12,920 nt of DNA. Source: TH-plancto1 sp031431195. GTDB lineage: Bacteria > Planctomycetota > Planctomycetia > Planctomycetales > Planctomycetaceae. A program made the position numbers and the translations under genes. Shown one piece after another: positions 1-5,451 of the stretch. Under the pieces are notes generated by a model. It searched no databases and was not told the DNA's origin. It worked only from the letters and a program-made list of their open reading frames with translations. How positions within the stretch are numbered: position 1 is the first letter of the stretch; every line of letters begins with the position of its first letter. Where the stretch lies: positions 1 through 12,920 of the forward strand of contig JANPCU010000160.1 in assembly GCA_031431195.1 (NCBI GenBank), in the 5' to 3' direction.

Positions 1-305
1 CCGCTCAGACTCTGTAAACACCAGTCGAGCCATCCTTGACTCCTGCGTCACGCTGTTCGATCGTCCCTCTGCCAACCGAAGCGAATCTTCTCCGAAAACA
101 GCGATCCTGCCAAGACCTCATTCCCAGCCGCGCGAAGTATACATAATCGGTCATGACATTTCACCCGCCGCTAAGTTTGTGAGTCAGGCCATCGCAGCGG
201 CGACAAGTGGCCTAACCGGTGATCGACCGCCGAAGTGCGGTAGAACATTACCGCTCTTCAGACTGTCGGAATAGATCTAATTTTATCGTCCCTAATCTGA
301 CTCGC
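1..305. other. Non-coding left edge
   Basis: No convincing coding region is seen on either strand. The only local structure noted is a small hairpin at 237-254 with the perfect 6-bp stem GCGGTA/TACCGC and a 6-base loop. A TATACATAAT stretch near 138-147 resembles a -10 box, but no convincing -35 lies in front of it. The DUF1549/DUF1553 cytochrome-type gene that often precedes a DUF1501 gene in planctomycetes is not present here. Confidence 0.5.
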
Positions 306-323
306 ATGACCTGTACAGGTCAT
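306..323. promoter_or_regulatory. 18-bp perfect palindrome, candidate operator
   Basis: ATGACCTGTACAGGTCAT is a perfect self-complementary 18-mer with no loop, lying about 240 bases upstream of the chosen DUF1501 start. A gapless dyad of this length is typical of a binding site for a dimeric regulator. It is followed by AT-rich DNA (324-353), where a promoter could lie, although I cannot pick clear -35/-10 boxes. The half-site ACCTGT recalls the outer parts of lux-type boxes, but the usual spacer is missing, so no regulator can be named. Confidence 0.45.
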
Positions 324-353
324 TCTGAAAGATTCTTTTGATTTGATTGAATT

Positions 354-550
354 CCTCGTTCCCAAGCTCCGGCTTGGGAACGCATATCCTCGAAGCTCTG
401 CTTCGCCCGCGTGCCAGAACGCTCCCTCTCGCACACGATCCTGCACTTGCAGACGGAATCCAGCCCTGACATGCTGGCGGAAGTCCTGCGTGGCGCGGCG
501 AAGCAGAGCTTCGAGGAGAGGCGTGTCCAAGCCGGAGCTTGGTCACGAGG
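354..550. repeat. Long imperfect inverted repeat (REP/BIME-like)
   Basis: The 54-base arms 354-407 and 497-550 are inverted copies of each other, with 48 of 54 positions matching and an 89-base spacer. Each arm holds its own small hairpins. In the left arm 357-367 pairs with 372-382 (11 bp, loop TCCG), and 391-396 pairs with 400-405 (CGAAGC/GCTTCG). The right arm has the same two in mirrored order at 499-513 and 527-542. Paired REP-like units in head-to-head order are typical of bacterial BIMEs, and this motif is of a kind I associate with planctomycete intergenic DNA. The open frames across it come from the repeat and do not look like genes. It ends 13 bases before the chosen DUF1501 start. 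Confidence 0.75.
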
Positions 551-563
551 GCCGCATGTTGTC

Positions 564-2090
564 GTGCCTCATGAGCGATTCTGTCGGGAGTCCAATCTGT
601 CAGTTAGCCAACAGTTCCCGAATCCACGCCTCTCTCGGCGTGATCTCCTCCACTCCGTCGGCGGCGGCTTCGCTGGCGTCGCGCTGGCGAGTCTGCTGAA
701 TCAGGACGGACTCTTCGCGGACGACGCCCCGAAACCACTCCGTCCCGGCCAGCCGCATCACCGCCCGCGAGCCAAGGCCGTCATCCAGCTCTTCATGGGC
801 GGGGCCGCCAGCGCGGTCGACCTGTTCGACTTCAAGCCCGACCTCATCAAGTATGACGGCAAACCGTCCGACTTCGGCGAGGCGGTCGAAGCCTTCCAAA
901 ACGGACTCGGCCCGTGGATGCGGCCGCAGTGGGAGTTTAAGCCGTATGGCGAGTGCGGTAAGCCGCTGAGCGAGGTTGTGTCCTCTCTCGGCAGCTGCGT
1001 CGATGACATGGCGTTCGTGCATAACCTGGTCGGCAAGACCGGGGTTCACAGCCAGGCGACCTATCTGCAAGCGACCGGGTTTCAGAACCCCGGCTTCCCC
1101 GGCATGGGGTGCTGGGTCAGCTATGGGCTGGGCAGCGAGAACGAGAATCTGCCCGCGTTTGTCGTGCTGCCGGACCATCGCGGGTTCGCGTCGAACGGGA
1201 CCAAGAACTGGGACGCCGCGTTCCTGCCGGGGCAGCACGCGGGGGTCACGGTCTTCCCCGGACGGAACCCGCCGATCCATGACCTCTTCCCCGATTCTCG
1301 CGTGCCCGCGATCTCGAAGGACCGCGATGAGGCAGCCCGCCAAGCCCTCGCTCGGCTCAATGCCCAGTCACTGACCCAGGCTCCCGGTGACTCCCGACTC
1401 GAGGCCCGCATTCGCAGCTATGAACTCGCCGCGCGCATGCAGCTGGCTGCTCCCGAGGCCCTCGACATCGGGGGTGAGCCGGAACACATCCTCAAGATGT
1501 ACGGCCTCGATGCGGTCCCAGCTGCGTTTCCGACGGAGATCAATGACCACGAGGAGACTGTCCATTTCGGGCGGAAGTGCCTGGTGGCCCGGCGGCTGAT
1601 CGAGCGCGGGGTGCGGTTCGTTCAGATCTGGTCGGGGAACGACAACGGCTTCCCGCGTCGGAACTGGGACTCGCACGAAGACATCAAGCGCGACCACGGC
1701 CCGCTGGCGACTGGCATGGCAAGAGGGGCGAGCGCTCTGATCCGCGACCTGAAGCAGCGCGGCCTGCTCGACGACACGATCGTCTTCTGGACGACCGAGT
1801 TCGGTCGCATGCCGTCCTCGCAAGGCGGCAAAGGCCGCGACCACAACCCCTACTGCTTCACCAACTGGCTCTGCGGCGGCGGCATCAAGGGCGGCACCAC
1901 GGTCGGCGAAAGCGACCAGTGGGGCTACAAACCCCTCGACCGCCTGCACCCCACCCCAGTCTACGACATCCACGCCACCATTCTGCACCAGCTGGGGCTC
2001 GACCACACCCGGCTGACCATGAAGAGCCACGGGATTGACCGCCGGTTGACCGATGTGCATGGGGACGTGATTGAGGGGTTGGTGGGGTGA
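564..2090 (+). CDS. DUF1501 family Tat-exported protein
   Basis: The function is not established. DUF1501 proteins belong to the alkaline phosphatase/sulfatase-like fold group, are usually exported by the Tat system, and are numerous in Planctomycetes. The chosen product has 508 residues. A Tat signal is visible: SRRDLLH at 24-30, a hydrophobic stretch ending in GVALASLL, then Ala-Asp-Asp near a likely cleavage site. Family landmarks follow: FMGGAASAVDLFDFKP, HSQATYLQATGFQNPGFPG, NWDSHEDIKRDHG from residue 367, TTEFGR at 410-415, GRDHNPYC at 424-431 and HGIDRR near the C-terminus. The start is uncertain. GTG 564 leaves a normal leader before the Tat motif and has only a weak GAGGG upstream. 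In-frame ATG 471 and GTG 411 would place repeat-derived sequence in the protein, so I rejected them. No partner gene lies on either side. Confidence 0.9.
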   Translation: MPHERFCRESNLSVSQQFPNPRLSRRDLLHSVGGGFAGVALASLLNQDGLFADDAPKPLRPGQPHHRPRAKAVIQLFMGGAASAVDLFDFKPDLIKYDGKPSDFGEAVEAFQNGLGPWMRPQWEFKPYGECGKPLSEVVSSLGSCVDDMAFVHNLVGKTGVHSQATYLQATGFQNPGFPGMGCWVSYGLGSENENLPAFVVLPDHRGFASNGTKNWDAAFLPGQHAGVTVFPGRNPPIHDLFPDSRVPAISKDRDEAARQALARLNAQSLTQAPGDSRLEARIRSYELAARMQLAAPEALDIGGEPEHILKMYGLDAVPAAFPTEINDHEETVHFGRKCLVARRLIERGVRFVQIWSGNDNGFPRRNWDSHEDIKRDHGPLATGMARGASALIRDLKQRGLLDDTIVFWTTEFGRMPSSQGGKGRDHNPYCFTNWLCGGGIKGGTTVGESDQWGYKPLDRLHPTPVYDIHATILHQLGLDHTRLTMKSHGIDRRLTDVHGDVIEGLVG

Positions 2091-2127
2091 GGTGAGCCGG
2101 TGGCGATGCCCATTCGCCGAGTGCGTG

Positions 2128-2135
2128 TTTCCTGA
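2128..2135. promoter_or_regulatory. Outlying TTTCCTGA half-site
   Basis: TTTCCTGA here is the exact reverse complement of TCAGGAAA, found at 2171-2178 and 2217-2224 around the toxin-antitoxin promoter. It is followed by AAATCGA, which also recurs after the 2171 copy. It is probably a distal half-site for the same regulator, inferred from repetition only. Confidence 0.35.
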
Positions 2136-2144
2136 AAATCGATA

Positions 2145-2160
2145 TTTCCCACGCGGGAAA
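2145..2160. promoter_or_regulatory. Upstream operator of the toxin-antitoxin promoter
   Basis: TTTCCCACGCGGGAAA is a 16-base inverted repeat with 6-bp arms TTTCCC/GGGAAA. It ends 3 bases before the -35 box. A near-identical repeat (14 of 16 positions) lies 64 bases downstream, about six helical turns, so both would face the same side of DNA. AbiEi-type antitoxins are known to repress their own operon by cooperative binding to two inverted repeats, which fits this layout. Confidence 0.6.
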
Positions 2161-2163
2161 GTA

Positions 2164-2191
2164 TTGACAATCAGGAAAATCGAAGCATAAT
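2164..2191 (+). promoter_or_regulatory. Sigma-70-type promoter of the toxin-antitoxin operon
   Basis: A perfect -35 box TTGACA (2164-2169) is followed by a 16-base spacer and the -10 box CATAAT (2186-2191), five of six consensus positions. It is the best promoter match I found in the window. Transcription would start near 2197-2199. Between the boxes and overlapping the -10 lies another set of half-sites: GGAAA at 2174-2178 and TTTCC at 2191-2195, in divergent order. A repressor bound here would block polymerase directly. Confidence 0.7.
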
Positions 2192-2208
2192 TTCCTAGAG
2201 ATGGCGTA

Positions 2209-2224
2209 TTTCCCACTCAGGAAA
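2209..2224. promoter_or_regulatory. Downstream operator overlapping the leader and ribosome site
   Basis: TTTCCCACTCAGGAAA matches the 2145-2160 operator at 14 of 16 positions and has the same 5+6+5 spacing. It lies just downstream of the predicted transcription start. Its right arm contains the AGGA of the ribosome binding site, so the same sequence might also fold in the mRNA and limit translation. Confidence 0.55.
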
Positions 2225-2227
2225 ACC
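2219..2227 (+). promoter_or_regulatory. Ribosome binding site that decides the antitoxin start
   Basis: AGGA at 2219-2222 sits 5 bases before ATG 2228. The alternative in-frame ATG at 2201 has no such site and would lie only 2-4 bases from the predicted transcription start, so it could work only as a leaderless start. Confidence 0.55.
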
Positions 2228-3319
2228 ATGAAAATCGAGAAAATCAGCGAATCGGAAATGCTGGCCCGCTTTGAAGTAGGGAGGGTCGTGCTGGCTCCGC
2301 TGGTTGTCCGACAAGTCATTTTTGATCGCGCACTCCTAGCTAGACAGATCGGCTCGCTTTCCCGGGCCGTCGACGCGCAAGTCGGGTTGGAAATTCCCGG
2401 CAATACGGAGGGATTTAACTTTGCTTTGGCGAACAAGAGGTCTTCGACACCGGAAGCGATTCGGTCCGCGATGCGGTTGGCGCAGTTGAAGACGACGTGG
2501 GGTGAGTGGCCCATGATTCAAGTCCCCTATCTGTCTCCGGAGGCACTGGAGGAGTTAGAGAAAGAGGGAGTCAGCGGAGTCGATCTGTGCGGCAATGGAG
2601 TGGTCATCGTTCCCGGTCGTCTCTACGTCCTGCGTTCTGGGCAGCCGAATCAGTATCGGGATTCCCGGCCCTTGAGCAATCCCTATCGCAGTCGTTCCGC
2701 AATGGTCGCTCGGATGCTGCTCCAAAGCCCGCGATGGAGTTCCCTGACAGAATTGGCAGCGGGAATTGAAGCGGCTGGGGAAAAGCTGTCATTGCCACAG
2801 GTGTCGAAAGCGGTGCAGGCGCTGAAGGAGGAATTGATCGTCAGCAAGCACGCAGGCTCGATCACATTGATCGACGCTCTGCGCTTACTCGACAAGCTCG
2901 GCAGTCAATGGGTGAAACCTAAAATCTGGTCACGCCAAGCCCTGCGAATCCCACAGGGAACCGATTGGGCTCGCGTTTTGTCCTCCCACTCATCACTGCA
3001 ATGGGCTGTGACCGGCGAGTCTTCCGTCGCCCGCTACACGATGTTTTCTCAAGGGGGACCGAGACATCTGGCTGTCTCTGATGCATCGCTGGCGATGACA
3101 CTGCTCGGGGGGAATCCGGAGCCGGTCCCGAGTTTTGCCGACCTGGAGTTGATCGAGTCCAATGCGCCGGATTTCTATTTCGGCAACGAGATCGACGAAA
3201 ACGGAGTGCGCTGGGCCAGCCGCTTGCAGACATGGCTCGAACTTCAGGCTGGTGACGCCCGTCAACAAGACGCCGCCAGAGATCTGCGAACACAGCTATT
3301 GGAAGGCACAAGGCCATGA
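2228..3319 (+). CDS. Type IV toxin-antitoxin system, AbiEi-like antitoxin/autorepressor
   Basis: This is the probable antitoxin and autorepressor, 363 residues from ATG 2228. The N-terminal part (about 1-150) resembles the restriction-endonuclease-like domain of some AbiEi-family proteins, with the signature PYLSPEALEELEKEGVSGVD at 100-119 followed by LCGN. A winged-helix segment lies at about 155-215, with the recognition helix near LPQVSKAVQALKEEL. The C-terminal part (about 245-345) has WAVTGESSVARYT at 259-271, as in AbiEi-type antitoxins. Where relatives of this layout carry a Glu-x-Lys nuclease motif, this protein reads ALANKRSSTP, so it is probably not a nuclease. It overlaps the next gene by 4 bases (ATGA, 3316-3319), so the two are translationally coupled, antitoxin first as in abiE operons. 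Two matching inverted repeats around its promoter suggest self-repression. The family call comes from memory of motifs, not from a search. Confidence 0.72.
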   Translation: MKIEKISESEMLARFEVGRVVLAPLVVRQVIFDRALLARQIGSLSRAVDAQVGLEIPGNTEGFNFALANKRSSTPEAIRSAMRLAQLKTTWGEWPMIQVPYLSPEALEELEKEGVSGVDLCGNGVVIVPGRLYVLRSGQPNQYRDSRPLSNPYRSRSAMVARMLLQSPRWSSLTELAAGIEAAGEKLSLPQVSKAVQALKEELIVSKHAGSITLIDALRLLDKLGSQWVKPKIWSRQALRIPQGTDWARVLSSHSSLQWAVTGESSVARYTMFSQGGPRHLAVSDASLAMTLLGGNPEPVPSFADLELIESNAPDFYFGNEIDENGVRWASRLQTWLELQAGDARQQDAARDLRTQLLEGTRP

Positions 3320-4200
3320 GCGATCTCAGCGGCGATGATCCTCTGTGGCCGCATTTCGGTCCGCTCTGGACAGACCTTCAGGCTACGGCATCTCAAAGCA
3401 TCCTCATTGCCGGAGGCTACGGGCTGTTCCTGAAGCAGAGGTTTCTGCGGGCCAATGCGGGGATCCCGGTGGTTATCCCGCTGGACCGCTGGACCAATGC
3501 GAGTCCGCGAGTGACCAAAGACCTTGACCTCGTAATCGGGCTCGATCTCATCGCCGAAGCGAATTCTCAGAAGGCGTTCCTGAGTGCGTTGGAAAAACAC
3601 GGTTTTTCGGTGAGCGAGAATAACCCGCGATGGCAGTTCGAGAAGCGAGTGTCCGAATCTCACACCGTGGTTGTGGATCTACATGCCCCCTGGCCATCTC
3701 AAGATCAGTCGAACTTGCAGGCTGATCGAATCCGGGTCAAGCGCAAGCCTTCGCTTGGAGAAGAGGGCATTCACGGTCGTGCCAATCCCGAAGCTGTGGG
3801 ATGCGATCTTCACCCATTCCGTTTCGTAGTGGATGGGATGTCGGTCCCGGTCCCCAACCCAGTAACTTGGTCGATCATGAAGCTCACGGCCATGAGAGAC
3901 CGTTGGATAATCTCCGACGACGCTGCACAATCAGAGGAACGGCGGGAATTCAGTCGACTGCAAGCGATCAAACACGCACAAGATGTTTGCCGAGTCGTCG
4001 CCTTGGTCACTCGTGATGAACGTGACACGACTCCCACCGTCGTGGAAGCCATCCGAGCGACGCCGGAGTTCACCAACGCGAACCTCATTTTCAACACACT
4101 CCTCACTGATGACGAAAGACTGGCGGCGCAGATTGCTGCGGGCTGGAGTCCCGAAGATTTCAATCTCATCAGATCGACACTTTCCTCATGGTTCAACTGA
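3316..4200 (+). CDS. AbiEii-like nucleotidyltransferase toxin
   Basis: This is the probable toxin partner, 294 residues. It has the marks of the Pol-beta-type nucleotidyltransferase fold: glycine turn AGGYGLFLK at 32-40 (Gly33-Gly34), the metal-binding pair D69-L-D71 in TKDLDLVIG, and a third carboxylate probably D121 in VVVDLHAPW. Downstream come KLTAMRDR (K189, D195) and KHAQDV (K219-D223), matching the Lys/Asp motifs of AbiEii/AbiGii toxins. Known relatives such as AbiEii and the MenT proteins transfer nucleotides, in some cases onto the tRNA acceptor end, and halt growth; the target here is unknown. All key acidic residues are present and the frame is intact, so it is probably active. ATG 3316 overlaps the upstream stop. 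The operon reads towards the transposase remnant and debris that begin 22 bases downstream. It could instead be a related nucleotidyltransferase with another role. Confidence 0.72.
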   Translation: MSDLSGDDPLWPHFGPLWTDLQATASQSILIAGGYGLFLKQRFLRANAGIPVVIPLDRWTNASPRVTKDLDLVIGLDLIAEANSQKAFLSALEKHGFSVSENNPRWQFEKRVSESHTVVVDLHAPWPSQDQSNLQADRIRVKRKPSLGEEGIHGRANPEAVGCDLHPFRFVVDGMSVPVPNPVTWSIMKLTAMRDRWIISDDAAQSEERREFSRLQAIKHAQDVCRVVALVTRDERDTTPTVVEAIRATPEFTNANLIFNTLLTDDERLAAQIAAGWSPEDFNLIRSTLSSWFN

Positions 4201-4221
4201 TCACGGAGAAAAAGGCGACAA

Positions 4222-4476
4222 TCAGGCGTATCTTCGATAGAGGGACTCACCGGGGCGGAGGTTTGCTTTCCGGGGGTTGTCGGCGATGTATTGCCGGAGA
4301 GAGTCGTACTGCTCTGGGCCGCGGACGAGGTGGTCGAACGGTTCTGGTTGCCAGAACTTGCCGGATGACCCGGTGGTCCGATCGAGCTGACGAGCGGTGT
4401 ATCGCAGCCAGGAGGCACACTGGTCTTTCAGGCTGCTCTCGGTGCCGAAGGCGACCAGCAGATGAACATCTACTTT
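4222..4476 (-). pseudogene. 3' fragment of a REP-associated tyrosine transposase (RAYT, Y1_Tnp/IS200-like)
   Basis: The minus strand encodes the C-terminal half of a RAYT-like transposase, ending at the stop 4222-4224. Recognisable segments are VHLLVAFGTE, ASWLRYTARQLDR, GKFWQPEPFDHLVRG and LRQYIADNPRKANLRPGE, typical of this family. Only about 84 codons remain; a full protein is near 200 residues. The first His of the HUH motif, normally His-x-His, reads Asp-Val-His, and no homologous sequence continues beyond about 4476. The frame stays open for a further 370 bases, but that part reads through repeats and is not protein-like. The break lies 20 bases from the hairpin repeat at 4495. RAYTs act on REP hairpins of the kind found here. 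The fragment cannot be functional alone. Confidence 0.75.
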
Positions 4477-4494
4477 GCGTGGGCCGAATTGCAA

Positions 4495-4566
4495 CGTACG
4501 ACGGACGTCCTCGTCCGTCGCTCGTCGAGGCTTTCCACACGGACGGGCGAGGACGTCCGTCCTACG
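4495..4566. repeat. REP/BIME-like hairpin
   Basis: The 25-base arms 4495-4519 and 4542-4566 are inverted copies matching at 23 of 25 positions around a 22-base loop. Each arm contains the inner palindrome GGACGTCC. The element lies directly upstream of the RAYT remnant, as expected for a REP substrate associated with that transposase. I recall similar GGACGTCC-containing hairpins from other planctomycete genomes, but could not search. Confidence 0.7.
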
Positions 4567-4650
4567 ACATTTCTCAGTTCTCACCGCGATGAACATCATT
4601 GGGCATGACGACAAAGTCACTTCGGGACGTGGTCCGAAACTTCCCGATTT

Positions 4651-4722
4651 GATTTCGAACAGAAGGACACGATGGTCACAAGAACCCTCGGATTCGGCCC
4701 TTCGTGACCTTCTGTTCAAATC
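4651..4722. repeat. Second hairpin repeat
   Basis: The arms 4651-4675 and 4699-4722 pair almost fully (about 22 positions, one bulged base) around a 23-base loop. The shared core is GAACAGAAGG on the plus strand. Its sequence is unrelated to the 4495-4566 hairpin, so this is a different repeat family. No gene can be supported between 4567 and 4770. Confidence 0.6.
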
Positions 4723-4774
4723 GGCATGTGATTCTACACCAATTCCCAGACGGTATCGGCCTCCCATCGAAATG

Positions 4775-5059
4775 TCACAGCGAGTCGGCCACGATCTGGT
4801 CCAGCGCGAACTGGCAGAGAAGGCAAGCTCCGTGGCACCTTCCAAAGAACTCGCCTCAGCACGGGACGGGAGCAGCGACCAGCGTCTTGATTGTTGAACT
4901 CAGGCGGGTCCATTCCTCGGCGAGGCGAGAACGGGCTGGGGCCAGTTTGGAGAGGGAACTCCTTTGGGCCAGTAATTCCAATTCGGTGGCAGCCTCGTAC
5001 GCGAATTGGGCTCCGACATTGTCGGCGGCCCCTGTGAGTGTCTGGGCGAGACGCCGGAC
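4775..5059 (-). repeat. Inverted partial copy of the kinase 3' end and its downstream flank
   Basis: Read on the minus strand, this segment aligns with 12445-12735 on the plus strand. It covers the end of the HPt coding region, the stop codon, and about 80 bases beyond it, including a shared CCACGG...GCTTG and TCGCGCTGG...CCAG pattern. Similarity stops sharply at 5059/12445 and fades out near 4775/12735. Because it includes non-coding sequence, it records a DNA duplication. The two copies are in opposite orientation, 7.4 kb apart. Boundaries are approximate at the faded end. Confidence 0.75.
4856..5059 (-). pseudogene. Remnant HPt domain of a hybrid histidine kinase paralogue
   Basis: The minus strand encodes 67 residues, from RRLAQTLTGAADNVGAQ to a C-terminus ending LVAAPVPC with the stop at 4856-4858. 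About 50 of 66 compared residues match the C-terminal HPt domain of the kinase at 10591-12648, including the last eight. The phosphorylatable His of the LAHTLKG motif is Gln here and the following Lys is Thr, so the fragment cannot relay phosphate. Homology begins abruptly at 5059; the rest of the kinase is absent. The rest of the open frame continuing to 5227 is unrelated sequence. A truncated, decaying copy explains all of this; a live small HPt-like protein is unlikely. Confidence 0.8.
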
Positions 5060-5072
5060 GATTATTAATAGC

Positions 5073-5267
5073 GTGCTCGACTCCCTGCGACTGCACTTGC
5101 TACAGCTGACATTAAAAGCCGTGCAAGCCGAACTCGACCGCTGGCAAGAGACCGGCCTGAGCGTTTTCCGCCGCCTCGTGCAGACCCTGAACCTTCCGGC
5201 CCTCACCCTGCCCGAATCGATCCGCACCCCGCTCGACCAACTGGTCCCCCTCCCCCAGACCGGCTAA
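5073..5267 (+). CDS. Short ORF of unknown function, possibly a gene fragment
   Basis: I do not recognise this product. From GTG 5073 it has 64 residues, beginning MLDSLRLHLLQLTLKAVQAE and ending LVPLPQTG, with two likely helices (about 3-23 and 28-40) and a Pro/Leu-rich tail. Composition looks protein-like, unlike the shadow frames around it. The frame is open well upstream, but that part runs antisense through the HPt remnant, so the sequence probably starts at the 5060 junction. No clear ribosome binding site precedes the GTG. It may be the C-terminal piece of a gene cut off by the rearrangement that brought in the HPt fragment, for example from a mobile element, but no family can be named. 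Confidence 0.35.
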   Translation: MLDSLRLHLLQLTLKAVQAELDRWQETGLSVFRRLVQTLNLPALTLPESIRTPLDQLVPLPQTG

Positions 5268-5359
5268 CAAACTCGCTCCGCTGCGGTCAGCCCCCCGATG
5301 CCAAAACATCGCACGCTTCACGCTGCGCACATTGGACAGCTACGATAACCTCCAGTGGC

Positions 5360-5449
5360 GATGGCACACCAGAAGGGCCAAGGTGGTCCAACCGCGACGA
5401 CCCCGCTCGGATGGTCGAGTACATGTTCGCATTGATGGCCGGAGAGTGA
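5360..5449 (+). pseudogene. Possible C-terminal fragment of an unknown protein
   Basis: In a frame different from the next gene, these bases read DGTPEGPRWSNRDDPARMVE and continue YMFALMAGE to a TGA at 5447-5449. The residues look like real protein, unlike the other two frames, but no start or family can be seen and the frame reads into unconvincing sequence upstream. The stop is 2 bases before the ATG of the beta-helix gene. It could be the tail of a gene removed by the rearrangements at 4222-5060, or chance. Confidence 0.25.
5441..5446 (+). promoter_or_regulatory. Ribosome binding site fixing the beta-helix start
   Basis: GGAGAG lies a few bases before ATG 5452. It supports that start over the in-frame TTG at 5332, whose extra 40 residues are Arg-rich and would precede a normal signal peptide. 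Confidence 0.65.
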
Positions 5450-5451
5450 TA

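Noticed and set aside
258..530. Minus-strand open frame across the 354-550 repeat, reading AELRGYAFPSRSLGTR
   Set aside because: Such peptides arise from reading through the hairpin repeat; nothing supports a gene.
600..1343. Minus-strand open frame of 247 codons inside the DUF1501 gene
   Set aside because: It is antisense to clear family motifs, has no recognisable residues, and is a GC-driven shadow frame.
2102..2118. GGCGA/TCGCC stem as a terminator after the DUF1501 gene
   Set aside because: It has only 5 bp with a 7-base loop and no T-run; too weak to call.
1368..2216. Minus-strand open frame of 282 codons over the DUF1501 end and the toxin-antitoxin promoter
   Set aside because: Its start lies in the operator region and the rest is antisense to conserved DUF1501 sequence.
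4188..4592. Plus-strand open frame after the toxin
   Set aside because: It is antisense to the RAYT fragment and the REP-like hairpin.
5332..5451. Upstream extension of the beta-helix gene from TTG
   Set aside because: It is Arg-rich, lies before a normal signal peptide, and ATG 5452 has a good ribosome site.
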